From Nocardiopsis suaedae (GTDB lineage: Bacteria > Actinomycetota > Actinomycetes > Streptosporangiales > Streptosporangiaceae): a DNA stretch of 64,000 nucleotides. Shown here in pieces: positions 8,349 to 16,968 of the stretch (the first letter of the stretch is position 1; the number at the start of each line of letters is the position of its first letter). A program made the translations under genes and the position numbers. Location of the stretch: contig NZ_JAQFWP010000016.1 in NCBI RefSeq assembly GCF_027706745.1, positions 48,280 through 112,279 on the forward strand, given 5' to 3'. The notes beneath the pieces are model-generated. The model had not been told where the DNA came from, searched no databases, and saw only the letters and a program-made list of their open reading frames with translations.

Positions 8349-9050
8349 GTGGGAACCAAGCACAGGCGGCTTCCGCGGGAGGTCCGCGAGCAGCAGATGA
8401 TCGACGCCGCCATCCGCGTCTTCTCGCGCCGGGGCTACCACAGCGCCGGGGTGGAGGAGATCGCCGACGAGGCGGGCATCTCCAAGCCGATGGTCTACAT
8501 CTACCTCGGCTCCAAGGAGGGCGTGTTCACCGCGTGCATCCGGCGCGAGGCCGACCGCCTGGTCGAGGCGGTCCGCGCGGGCGTGTCCGGGTGCGCGACG
8601 CCGGGAGAAGGGCTGTGGGCCGGCCTGCGGGCGTTCTTCGAGTTCGTCGCCGACAACAGGGAGAGCTGGATCGTCCTTTACCAGCAGGCCAGGACCCAGG
8701 GCGAGCCGTTCTCCCGGGAGGTCTTCCAGGCGCGCTGCAGGGTGATGGAGGAGATCACCTCCCTGGTGGTGACGGGCACGGCGACCGAGGGCGGCGGCCG
8801 CCTGGTCTCGGAGAAGGACGCCGAGGTCCTGGCCCACGTGGCGGCGGGCGCGGCGGACGCCTTGACCGACTGGCTCCTGCAACACCCCGAGGAGACCCCG
8901 GAGACCCTGACCAGGCGCATCGTGACCCTGGCCTTGGCCGGAGCCGAACGCTACGCGGCCTCGGGCGAGTCCGCCGCTTCCCCGGCCCCGCCGGAGGAAC
9001 CGCCCGCAGGGGCGAATCCGGCCGGTGCCCCGATCGGCCCTGCCCACTGA
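8349..9050 (+). CDS. TetR family transcriptional regulator, 233 aa
   Basis: The N-terminal helix-turn-helix is clear at residues 15-60 (MIDAAIRVFSRRGYHSAGVE, then IADEAGISKPMVYIYLGSKE). The rest is a helical ligand-binding and dimer domain with DNRESWIVLYQQAR and a Pro/Ala-rich tail of about 30 residues. The start is GTG 8349. It is convergent with the PucR gene and stands alone, so the most likely targets are itself, through the CCAGGTG repeats, and perhaps the lipid-catabolism genes to the left. The ligand is unknown. Confidence 0.88.
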   Translation: MGTKHRRLPREVREQQMIDAAIRVFSRRGYHSAGVEEIADEAGISKPMVYIYLGSKEGVFTACIRREADRLVEAVRAGVSGCATPGEGLWAGLRAFFEFVADNRESWIVLYQQARTQGEPFSREVFQARCRVMEEITSLVVTGTATEGGGRLVSEKDAEVLAHVAAGAADALTDWLLQHPEETPETLTRRIVTLALAGAERYAASGESAASPAPPEEPPAGANPAGAPIGPAH

Positions 9051-9072
9051 CCCGCCGGACGGGCGGGGGTGG

Positions 9073-9092
9073 GGGTGGCCGAGCCGCCACCC
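9073..9092. terminator. stem-loop between convergent TetR and PucR genes
   Basis: The arms GGGTGGC (9073-9079) and GCCACCC (9086-9092) pair perfectly around a 6-base loop, 23 bases after the TetR stop. It lies between two convergent stops and has no U-tract. Confidence 0.45.
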
Positions 9093-9174
9093 TCCCGCAC
9101 CGCGAGGGGCCCGGCACTCCGCGAGCAGGCCAAGGGAACCACCCCGCTCCGGACGGAACGGCCGGGCGGCGGCG

Positions 9175-10761
9175 TTATCCCCGACCGGTGTCCGGTATGC
9201 GTGTCACCGCGAACCACATCCGCATCCTCTGTTCCGGGTCGGACAGGTCGATGCCCAGATCCCTCTCTATCCTCCCGATCCGGTACCGCACGCTGTTCCT
9301 GTGCGCTCCCAGGTCGGCGGCGGTCCGGTCCCAGTTGCCGTTCCTCGCCAACCACGCGCGCAGGGTCTCCCGCAGCATCGCCGACGACTCGCCCTCTTCG
9401 GCCAACGGCCCCAGCAGCGCCCTGGCCGCCTTTCCCGCCGCCGCGGGGTCGATCGCCGCTTCGAGCGGGTCCTCCCTTTCCCGTGCCACCAAGGGACGGG
9501 CGGCCGCGCGCGCTCGGATCAGCAGGGCGGCGGCCTCCCCGTCGGCCCGGGGCAGCTCCGCCACCGTGACCGCTCTGCTCATCGCCCCGAGCCAGCCCCG
9601 GCGGTAGAGGGCGTCCAGTGCTTCGGTGGGCCCCTCGCCGTCCGAACCGGCCGAACCGTCCGACGAGGCACCGTCCGCCCGGTCGGCCACGACGGCGCGC
9701 AGCGGAACATCCCCGCCGGGGGTGCCCGGGTCCGCCAGTTCCGTACCGAGTGCGGCCGCCGCGTCGGCCGCCGCGGGGGCGGGGCCCCGGCCCGCCCGCA
9801 CCGCGTGGAGGACGCGGAAGGTGTCCGGTGCCGTGTCGGCCGATCCGGATTCGGGAGAGAGGCCCCGGCCGGCCAGCGGAGCCACCAAGGGCGCCAGGTC
9901 CGGCGCGCCCTGCCCGTCGAGCAGCAGGCGGCACAGCAGCGGCCCCGGCACCGCCGCGGACGCCCCGCGTGAGAGCAGGCCGAGCAGCGCCACCGCCGTG
10001 CCCAGCACCGCCCGCTCGGCCATGTCCAGCCGTGTAGGCCGCCCCAGCACCACCACCCCCTGCTCGCGCGGCGGCTCGCCCACCGCGTGCAGGAAGACCT
10101 GGTCCCCGCCGAGCGCCGCCTTGGCGCTGCGCGGCCCCCGCGGGCGGCGCAGCCGCTCGGCCAGCTCGGCCACCTCCGCCCCCAGGTCGCGCGGCGGCGA
10201 CGCGGCGGTGAGGCGTGGGCCCACGTCCTGCCCGTCCAGAAGCACGGCCCAGCAGCCCAGCGCCCCGGCCAGAGTGGCCAGCACCCGCTCGTCCGGGGCG
10301 GCCGCCGTCACCGACCGCACCAGCGCGCGGTGGGCCTCGCTGACCCGCCGCACCTCCTCGACGCGTCCCTCCTCCACCAAGGCGCCCACCGCGCGCCCCA
10401 CCGCCACGAACGGCGTCGACCGGGCGACCTCCACCAGCGCCAGCCCGTGCGCGGCGCACCGCTCCACCAGCTCTGCCGGGACCTCGTCGAAGACCGGCGT
10501 CACCCCGAACCCCAGGGCCCCTGCCCCGGCCCGCACCAGCCCCGACACATAGGCCTCAAGGTCGTCCGGGGCGGTGGACATGTTCACCCCGGCGGTGAGC
10601 ACCAGCTCCCCGCCGATCAGGTAGGGGGCCGGGTCGCGCAGCTCGCTCACCGCCGCCCAGCGCACCGACGGCGGCTCATCCCCGGGCAGCACGACCGCGC
10701 GCAGACCCAGGTCGCGCCGGTCCAGCAGACGCTTGAGCGGGACGCTCCCGTCGCCGTGCAT
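9175..10761 (-). CDS. PucR-family transcriptional regulator, 528 aa
   Basis: The N-terminal 120-130 residues form a PucR-type sensor domain (RDLGLRAVVLPGDEP, then ELRDPAPYLIGGELVLTAG). A long Ala-rich middle follows, and the C-terminus carries the family helix-turn-helix (LRAWLARNGNWDRTAADLGA, then HRNSVRYRIGRIERDLGIDL). PucR-type proteins activate purine, amino-acid or polyamine catabolic genes in response to intermediates. It is divergent from the transporter-ureohydrolase-ThDP-permease-ALDH operon, with 226 bases between starts, so it is the obvious regulator of that operon (inference from position). Start is ATG 10761. Confidence 0.9.
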   Translation of the reverse strand: MHGDGSVPLKRLLDRRDLGLRAVVLPGDEPPSVRWAAVSELRDPAPYLIGGELVLTAGVNMSTAPDDLEAYVSGLVRAGAGALGFGVTPVFDEVPAELVERCAAHGLALVEVARSTPFVAVGRAVGALVEEGRVEEVRRVSEAHRALVRSVTAAAPDERVLATLAGALGCWAVLLDGQDVGPRLTAASPPRDLGAEVAELAERLRRPRGPRSAKAALGGDQVFLHAVGEPPREQGVVVLGRPTRLDMAERAVLGTAVALLGLLSRGASAAVPGPLLCRLLLDGQGAPDLAPLVAPLAGRGLSPESGSADTAPDTFRVLHAVRAGRGPAPAAADAAAALGTELADPGTPGGDVPLRAVVADRADGASSDGSAGSDGEGPTEALDALYRRGWLGAMSRAVTVAELPRADGEAAALLIRARAAARPLVAREREDPLEAAIDPAAAGKAARALLGPLAEEGESSAMLRETLRAWLARNGNWDRTAADLGAHRNSVRYRIGRIERDLGIDLSDPEQRMRMWFAVTRIPDTGRG

Positions 10762-10875
10762 GGGCCCCCTTCCCGCCCGCCCGCACCCGCCGGACCCGCG
10801 CGTCCCCGCCCCGGCGCCCGGGGGTCTGCGCGGAGGGGTGGGCGGGACGGAACGGCCAGGCAGCGGGGCCGAGCT

Positions 10876-10929
10876 GTGCAGAACATCCAGTTACAGGCCA
10901 GCTTATGCGCCTTTAACGTGCAGGAATCC
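10876..10929. promoter_or_regulatory. direct repeat in the divergent PucR/transporter promoter region
   Basis: GTGCAGAACATCC (10876-10888) recurs as GTGCAGGAATCC (10918-10929), 42 bases start to start, which is four helical turns. It is a candidate binding site for the adjacent PucR protein. No consensus for this subgroup is known to me. Confidence 0.35.
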
Positions 10930-10987
10930 GGTGATCCGGGTCTCGGACCCCCGTAGGCCAGGACACTCCCCCGTTCAAGGAGCACGC

Positions 10988-12526
10988 ATGACGATCGACC
11001 TCGCGGTGATCGCGCTCTACCTGTCGGGCATGGTCGCCCTCGGTTGGTGGGGCATGCGCCGCACCCGCGACCGGAGCGACTACCTGGTCGCAGGCCGCCG
11101 ACTCGGCCCGTTCATGTACTCGGGCACCATGGCCGCCGTCGTCCTCGGCGGCGCCTCCACCATCGGAGGCGTCGGGCTCGGCTACACCTACGGCCTGTCC
11201 GGCGCCTGGATGGTCGGCGCGATCGGCGCCGGCATCATCCTGCTGCACGCCTTCTTCGCGCGCCGCATCTCCCGCCTGCGCGTCTACACCGTGGCCCAGA
11301 TGCTCGACCTGCGCTACGGCGGCAACTCCCGCGCCGTGTCCGGCCTGGTCATGTGGGGCTACACCTTCATGCTGACGGTGCCCTCCACGCTGGCCTTCTC
11401 CACCGTCTTCAGCGGGCTTTTCGACATGCCCCGCGCCGTCGCCATCATCCTCGGCGGCGCGATCGTGGTCACCTACTCCACCCTGGGCGGCATGTGGTCG
11501 GTGACGCTGACCGACATGGCCCAGTTCCTCATCAAGACCTTCGGCCTGCTGCTCATCCTCACCCCGGTGGCGGTCTGGCACGCCGGAGGGTTCTCGGGGA
11601 TGCGCGAGGCCCTGGGCCCCGACCACTTCGCCCCGTTCAGCATCGGCGGCGGCACGATCGCCACCTACTTCCTCATCTACGCGCTGGGGATCCTCATCGG
11701 CCAGGACATCTGGCAGCGCGTCTTCACCGGCCGCAACGACGCGACCGTCACCGGCGGCGGCCTGGGCGCCGGGGTCTACTGCCTGGTCTACGCCGTGGCC
11801 GGGGCGCTCATCGGCACCTCCGCCGCCGTGCTCTTCCCCGGGCTGGACAACCCCGACGACGCCTTCTCCCTCATCGTCGCCGACACCCTGCCGACCGGGC
11901 TGGCCGGACTGGTGCTGGCCGCCGCCCTGTCCGCGGTCATGTCGACGGCCAGCGGCGCCCTGATCGCCTGCTCGGCGGTGACCTCCACCGACCTGCTGCC
12001 GGAGGCCCGGCGGCTGTGGCGGCGCGGCGCCCCCTCCGGCGGCGCGGCCGAGGGGGAGCGCGACGAGGTCGCCTCCAACCGCATCACCACCCTCGTGCTG
12101 GGCGCCGGGACCATCGCCGTGTCCCTGCTGGTGGACGACGTGGTCGCCGGGCTGACCGTCGCCTACAACATCCTCGTGGGCGGCCTGCTCGTGGCCATCC
12201 TCGGCGGACTGGTGTGGCGCCGCGGCACCCGCCCGGGGGCGCTGGCCTCCATGCTCGTGGGCGCCGCGACCGTCATCGCCACCATGGCCGCCAAGGGGAT
12301 GCTCGCCAACGAGGCCATCTACTACGGCCTCGGCGCCTCGCTGGCCGCCTACATCGCGGTCAGCCTCGCCACCCGGCCGACCGAGCCCGCCGTCCTCGAC
12401 GCCTGGCAGCGCCGCGTGCGGGGCGAGGCCGACGCGGGCGCCGACGGCCCCCGGCCCGGGGCCGGACCCGAATCCCCGAGCGCCGACCGGACGACCCCGG
12501 TGGCCTCCGACGAGGGCGCGGGCTGA
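10988..12526 (+). CDS. sodium:solute symporter (SSS) family transporter, 512 aa
   Basis: Secondary transporter of the SSS family with about 13 hydrophobic segments. Family marks include [18 protein letters not shown] near the N-terminus, [14 protein letters not shown], the helix-5 region [20 protein letters not shown], and [19 protein letters not shown] in the helix containing the sodium site. ATG 10988 follows AAGGAG with good spacing. It is the first gene of the PucR-linked operon and probably imports the compound degraded by it (arginine, agmatine or another guanidino compound would fit). The tail after residue 470 is disordered and Pro/Gly-rich. Confidence 0.9.
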   Translation: MTIDLAVIALYLSGMVALGWWGMRRTRDRSDYLVAGRRLGPFMYSGTMAAVVLGGASTIGGVGLGYTYGLSGAWMVGAIGAGIILLHAFFARRISRLRVYTVAQMLDLRYGGNSRAVSGLVMWGYTFMLTVPSTLAFSTVFSGLFDMPRAVAIILGGAIVVTYSTLGGMWSVTLTDMAQFLIKTFGLLLILTPVAVWHAGGFSGMREALGPDHFAPFSIGGGTIATYFLIYALGILIGQDIWQRVFTGRNDATVTGGGLGAGVYCLVYAVAGALIGTSAAVLFPGLDNPDDAFSLIVADTLPTGLAGLVLAAALSAVMSTASGALIACSAVTSTDLLPEARRLWRRGAPSGGAAEGERDEVASNRITTLVLGAGTIAVSLLVDDVVAGLTVAYNILVGGLLVAILGGLVWRRGTRPGALASMLVGAATVIATMAAKGMLANEAIYYGLGASLAAYIAVSLATRPTEPAVLDAWQRRVRGEADAGADGPRPGAGPESPSADRTTPVASDEGAG

Positions 12527-12600
12527 CCGAGCCCGCCCGCCCGACACCAGCGCTGCCGACCGCAGCGGAAGCGAACGACAGACGAGAGAGGCCTGCGACG

Positions 12601-13545
12601 ATGTCCGCACCGATCGGCCCCACCGACTCCAGCCGCGTCCCCCGGTTCGCCGGGCCGGCGACCTTCGCCCGCCTGCCGCGGCTGGACCAGGTCGACCACG
12701 CCGGAATCGCGGTGGTGGGGGTCCCCTTCGACACGGGCGTGTCCTACCGCCCCGGCGCGCGCTTCGGCCCCGCCTCCATCCGCGAGGCGAGCCGGCTGCT
12801 GCGGCCCTACAACCCCGGCCTGGACGTGTCTCCCTTCGCCGAGGTCCAGGTGGCCGACGGCGGCGACATCGCCGTCAACCCCTACTCCATCGGCGACGCC
12901 GTGGAGACCCTCCAGGAGGCCGCCACCGGGTTCATCCAGGACGGGACCCGCATGGTCACCCTGGGCGGCGACCACACCATCGCGCTGCCGCTGCTGCGCG
13001 CCCTGCACGCCCAGCACGGCCCGATCGCCATGGTCCACTTCGACGCCCACCTGGACACCTGGGACACCTACTTCGGCGAGCCCTACACCCACGGCACCCC
13101 GTTCCGCCGCGCCGTGGAGGAGGGCATCCTCGACACCGAGGCCATCTGCCACGTCGGCACCCGCGGCCCCCTCTACGGCAAGAAGGACCTGGAGGACGAC
13201 CGCCGCTTCGGGTTCGGCATCGTCACCGCGGCCGACGTGATGCGCAAGGGCGTCGACGAGATCGCCGACGCGCTGCGCCAGCGGGTGGGGGACCGGCCGC
13301 TGTACGTGTCGGTCGACATCGACGTGCTCGACCCGGCGCACGCCCCCGGCACCGGCACGCCCGAGGCGGGCGGCATCACCAGCCGCGAACTGCTGGAGAT
13401 CCTGCGCGGCCTGGGCTCGTGCAACCTGGTCGGCGCCGACGTGGTCGAGGTCGCCCCGGCCTACGACCACGCCCAGATCACCGCCACCGCAGCCTGCCAC
13501 GTCGCCTACGACCTCGTCAGCGTCCTCGCCCTGAACAAGCACTGA
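12601..13545 (+). CDS. agmatinase-family ureohydrolase, 314 aa
   Basis: Mn-dependent ureohydrolase that removes urea from a guanidino compound. All metal ligands are present: His125 (GGDHT), Asp148/His150/Asp152 (FDAHLD), and Asp239/Asp241 (SVDIDVLDP), with His247 in [15 protein letters not shown]. Its length is typical of agmatinase (SpeB) and guanidinobutyrase (GbuA), which cannot be told apart by motifs alone. The ThDP decarboxylase-like enzyme and aldehyde dehydrogenase in the same operon favour 4-guanidinobutyrate as substrate, giving GABA and urea. Agmatine or 3-guanidinopropionate are alternatives. Confidence 0.9.
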   Translation: MSAPIGPTDSSRVPRFAGPATFARLPRLDQVDHAGIAVVGVPFDTGVSYRPGARFGPASIREASRLLRPYNPGLDVSPFAEVQVADGGDIAVNPYSIGDAVETLQEAATGFIQDGTRMVTLGGDHTIALPLLRALHAQHGPIAMVHFDAHLDTWDTYFGEPYTHGTPFRRAVEEGILDTEAICHVGTRGPLYGKKDLEDDRRFGFGIVTAADVMRKGVDEIADALRQRVGDRPLYVSVDIDVLDPAHAPGTGTPEAGGITSRELLEILRGLGSCNLVGADVVEVAPAYDHAQITATAACHVAYDLVSVLALNKH

Positions 13546-13586
13546 GCCCTGAACGGGACCCGACACCCCAGCGCGCGGCGCCGCCC

Positions 13587-13622
13587 CTCGACGTCACGAG
13601 GCTGATCGTCGACGACGGCGGC
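13587..13622 (+). repeat. 36-base duplicate of the downstream ThDP-enzyme gene in its own leader
   Basis: These 36 bases match 15047-15082, inside the ThDP gene, at 35 of 36 positions (A at 13599 against T at 15059). The copy encodes LDVTRLIVDDGG, the ThDP/metal-binding segment, but lies in the 142-base gap between the ureohydrolase stop and the ThDP start and is not part of a credible gene. It looks like a partial internal duplication or a recombination scar. Confidence 0.85.
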
Positions 13623-13687
13623 CCGCCCCCGGGGGGGGCGCCGCGCCGATCCGAACAGCGCCGTACCGCACCGAAAGGCCGTCTTCC

Positions 13688-15310
13688 GTGACACGACCCC
13701 GCAACGGCGGCGACGTCGCCGCCGAGACGCTGACCGCCCTGGGGGCGCGCACCGCCTTCGGCATCCCCGGGCAACACGCGCTGGGGCTGTTCGACGCCCT
13801 GCAGTCCCGGCCCGAGGTGCGGTTCGTCTCCAGCCGAGTGGAGAACAACGCCGCGTTCGCCGCCGACGGCCACGCGCGCTTGACCGGTGACGTGACCCCG
13901 CTGCTGGTGTCGACCGGCCCCGGCGCCCTGCTGACCCTGGCCTCCCTCCAGGAGTCGGCGGCCGCCTCCGCCCCGGTGCTGTGCATCAGCAGCCAGATCC
14001 CCTCTGAGGGACTGGGCGGCGCGCGGCGCGGCTTCCTGCACGAGCTTGCCGACCAGTCGGCATCGGCCCGTGGCGTCGTCAAGTCCGTGCACACGGTGCG
14101 CCACGCCTCGCAGATCCCCTCGGCGATCGCCGAAGCCTGGCGGAGCGCCGCCGCCGCGCCCGCAGGGCCGGTGTGGGTGGAGATCCCGCAGGACGTACTG
14201 CTCGCCCCGGTGGAGCTGCCGCCCGTGTCCGACGTCGACGGCTCCCCGGAGCCGTTGCGCCCGCGCGCTGAGCTCGTCGACGAGGCCGCACGCCTGCTCG
14301 ACGGCGCGGAGCGGCCCGTCGTCCTCGCAGGGGGCGGCGTCTCCCGCGCCCGGGCCCAGGGCGCGCTGCTGCGCCTGGCCGAACACCTGCAGGCGCCGGT
14401 CGCCTGCACCTTCGGCGGCAAGGACGCCTTCCCCTGGGAACACCCCCTCTCCCTACAGTCCTGGCTGGAGGACCGGCACACCACCGAATACCTGGAACAG
14501 GCCGACGTGCTGCTCGTCGTCGGCTCCGGCCTGGGCGAGCTGTCCAGCAACTACCACACGATGCGCCCCAAGGGCCGGGTCGTCCAGATCGAGGCCGACA
14601 TGGGAAAGCTGGAGGCCAACGGCCCCGCCCTCGGCATTCACGCCGACGCCGCCCCCGCCCTTGACGCCCTGGCGGCACGCGTCACGCCCCGCGCGCGCTC
14701 CGAACGGGCCGAACACGAAACCGCGGACGTCAAGCGCAAGGTCGCCGACCGCCTCGCGGGGCAGGGCCTGGAGACCGAGGCCCGTGTCCTCGAAGCGGTG
14801 CGCGAGGCTTTGCCCGACGGAGCCCCGAGCTACTGGGACATGACGATCCTCGGGTACTGGGCCTGGTCGGCCTGGGACCCGCGCGGCGGCGCCATGCACA
14901 GCGCGCAGGGGACCGGCGGCCTCGGCTACGGCCTGCCCGCCGCGCTCGGCGCGGCCGCCGCCCACGACGGGCCGGTGCTCGCGGTCTCCGGCGACGGCGG
15001 CGCCATGTACGGCATCGCCGAGCTGGCCACCGCGCGCCAGCACGACCTCGACGTCACGTGGCTGATCGTCGACGACGGCGGCTACGGCATCCTGCGCGAG
15101 TACATGAACGGCGCCTTCGGCCGTGCCTCGCACACCGAGCTGGCGCGCCCCGACTTCACCGCGCTCGCCGGGTCCTTCGGGGTGTCCGCGGTGCTGACCG
15201 ACATCGACCGGCTCCGCGGCGACCTGGCCGCCGCCTTGGCCGCGCCCGGCCCCAGCGTCGTGGTGCTGCCCGCCGTACTGCGCATGTTCGCCCCCACCCA
15301 CCTGGACTGA
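13688..15310 (+). CDS. thiamine-diphosphate-dependent enzyme (AruI/acetolactate-synthase-like), 540 aa
   Basis: Three-domain ThDP enzyme. The N-terminal Pyr domain has the cofactor-activating Glu52 (VENNAAFAADGHAR) and STGPGA. The middle domain has VVLAGGG. The C-terminal PP domain has GTGGLGYGLPAALG and the cofactor motif GDGG (435-438) ending in VDDGGYG (461-467), where Asp occupies positions usually held by Asn-Asp or Asn-Asn. The family includes acetolactate synthase, but there is no small subunit and the operon is catabolic. I favour a 2-oxo-acid decarboxylase, such as 2-ketoarginine decarboxylase, giving 4-guanidinobutyraldehyde. GTG start. Confidence 0.85.
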   Translation: MTRPRNGGDVAAETLTALGARTAFGIPGQHALGLFDALQSRPEVRFVSSRVENNAAFAADGHARLTGDVTPLLVSTGPGALLTLASLQESAAASAPVLCISSQIPSEGLGGARRGFLHELADQSASARGVVKSVHTVRHASQIPSAIAEAWRSAAAAPAGPVWVEIPQDVLLAPVELPPVSDVDGSPEPLRPRAELVDEAARLLDGAERPVVLAGGGVSRARAQGALLRLAEHLQAPVACTFGGKDAFPWEHPLSLQSWLEDRHTTEYLEQADVLLVVGSGLGELSSNYHTMRPKGRVVQIEADMGKLEANGPALGIHADAAPALDALAARVTPRARSERAEHETADVKRKVADRLAGQGLETEARVLEAVREALPDGAPSYWDMTILGYWAWSAWDPRGGAMHSAQGTGGLGYGLPAALGAAAAHDGPVLAVSGDGGAMYGIAELATARQHDLDVTWLIVDDGGYGILREYMNGAFGRASHTELARPDFTALAGSFGVSAVLTDIDRLRGDLAAALAAPGPSVVVLPAVLRMFAPTHLD

Positions 15311-15365
15311 CCGGCCCCGGCCCCCGGTGGCATCCCCCGTTCCCTCCACCTCCAGGAGACGACCC

Positions 15366-16874
15366 ATGACCGAGCAGCGAACCGAGGCGCCCCGGCGGCG
15401 CCAGCGTGTCACCGAGGTGGAGGCCTACGGCGTGGCGCCGCTGCCGCCCGAAGCGCAGACCTCCGGCCCGCTCGACCTGTTCCGCCTCGCCTTCGGCGGC
15501 GCCAACACCTTCGCCACCATCATCCTGGGCACCCTGCCCATCGCCTACGGCCTGGGCTTCTGGGCGGCCGCCGCGGCCACGGCGGCCGGGGTGGTGCTGG
15601 GCGCGCTCATCCTGGCGCCCATGGCGCTGTTCGCCCCGCGCACGCGCACCAACAACGCCGTCTCCTCCGGGGCGCACTTCGGCGTGGTGGGGCGCGGCCT
15701 GGGCTCGCTGCTGTCGCTGCTGACCGCCGTCGCCTTCTTCTCCATCTCGGTGTGGGTGAGCGGCGACGCGATCGCCGGGGCCGCCGCCCGGCTGGGCCTG
15801 GGCGGCGGCGACGGGGTGCGCGCGGCCGCCTACGGCGCCATCGCGCTGGCGGTGTTCGCGGTGTGCGTGTACGGCTACCAGTTCATGCTGCTGGTCAACA
15901 AGGTGGCGGTGGTCGCCGGGAGCGCCCTGATGGTGCTCGGCGCGGTGGCCTACGGCGGCACGTTCGACCCCTCCTACTCCGGGACGGGCCAGTACCTGCT
16001 CGGCGGCTTCTGGCCGACGTGGGGGCTGGCGGTGCTGACGATCATGGCCAACCCCGTCTCCTTCGGCGGCTTCCTCGGCGACTGGGCGCGCTACATCCCC
16101 GCCTCCACCCCCGTCCCGCGGCTGCTGGCCGCCCCCTTCCTGGCGCAGCTGGCCACGCTGCTTCCGTTCGGGTTCGGCGTGGCCACCGCCACCCTGGTGG
16201 CCGACCCGGGCGACTACGTCGTGGGCCTGGTGGCCGCCTCGCCGGGGTGGTACGCGGTGCCGCTGCTGCTGGTGGCCCTCATCGGCGGGCTGTCCACCGG
16301 CACCACCGCGCTCTACGGCACCGGCCTGGACTTCTCCTCGCTGGTGCCGCGCCTGAACCGGGTGCAGGGCACGGTCGTGGTGGGGGCGCTCGCGCTGCTG
16401 CTGGTGTTCACCGGGGCGTTCGTGTTCGAGGCGGTCGACACCATCAACGCGCTGGCGATCCTCATCGTGCTGCTGACCTCGCCGTGGATGGTGGTCCTCA
16501 TGCTCGGCTACCTGTTCCGCAGGGGCCACTACCTGGTCGAGGACCTGCAGGTGTTCAACGAGGGGCGCCGGGGCGGCGCCTACTGGTTCACCCGCGGGAC
16601 CAACTGGCGCGCGGGCGCCGCCTGGGGCCTGGCCGCCGCCGCGGGCCTGCTCTTCGCCAACACCCCGCTGCTGGTCGGGCCGCTCGGCACGCTGGCCGGG
16701 GGCCTCGACCTCAGCCTCCCCGTCGCCCTGCTGACCGCGGCCGTGGCCTACCCGGTGGCGATGGTCGTCGCCCCCGAACCGCGCGAGGTCTTCGGCCCGC
16801 AGGGGCCGCGGTGGGTGCCGTGCGCCCCCGAGGCCCGGGAGGAGCGGTCGGCGCCGGAGCCCGCGGTCCGCTGA
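15366..16874 (+). CDS. NCS1 family cytosine/purine permease-like transporter, 502 aa
   Basis: About 12 hydrophobic segments with NCS1 features: a cytosolic start EAYGVAPLPPEAQTSGPLDL, then GGANTFATIILGTLPIAYGLG and SGAHFGVVGRGLGSLLSLL. ATG 15366 follows GGAG by 8 bases; the longer frame from 15327 has no ribosome site. NCS1 proteins carry nucleobases, allantoin, hydantoins or thiamine. As a second importer in this operon its substrate may be a related nitrogen compound, and purine is not assured. Confidence 0.85.
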   Translation: MTEQRTEAPRRRQRVTEVEAYGVAPLPPEAQTSGPLDLFRLAFGGANTFATIILGTLPIAYGLGFWAAAAATAAGVVLGALILAPMALFAPRTRTNNAVSSGAHFGVVGRGLGSLLSLLTAVAFFSISVWVSGDAIAGAAARLGLGGGDGVRAAAYGAIALAVFAVCVYGYQFMLLVNKVAVVAGSALMVLGAVAYGGTFDPSYSGTGQYLLGGFWPTWGLAVLTIMANPVSFGGFLGDWARYIPASTPVPRLLAAPFLAQLATLLPFGFGVATATLVADPGDYVVGLVAASPGWYAVPLLLVALIGGLSTGTTALYGTGLDFSSLVPRLNRVQGTVVVGALALLLVFTGAFVFEAVDTINALAILIVLLTSPWMVVLMLGYLFRRGHYLVEDLQVFNEGRRGGAYWFTRGTNWRAGAAWGLAAAAGLLFANTPLLVGPLGTLAGGLDLSLPVALLTAAVAYPVAMVVAPEPREVFGPQGPRWVPCAPEAREERSAPEPAVR

Positions 16875-16968
16875 AGGGGCGGACCGGCCGCCGAATACCC
16901 ACCGCTACCCACCGCGCCTGCGGGCGCACCTGTCCGACGAGGAACCGAGACGAGAGGCGAGTGACCCG

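Noticed and set aside
13688..15310. Acetolactate synthase large subunit (ilvB) for valine synthesis
   Set aside because: No ilvN or ilvC neighbour, and the operon holds a ureohydrolase, an aldehyde dehydrogenase and importers under a PucR regulator, which is a catabolic setting.
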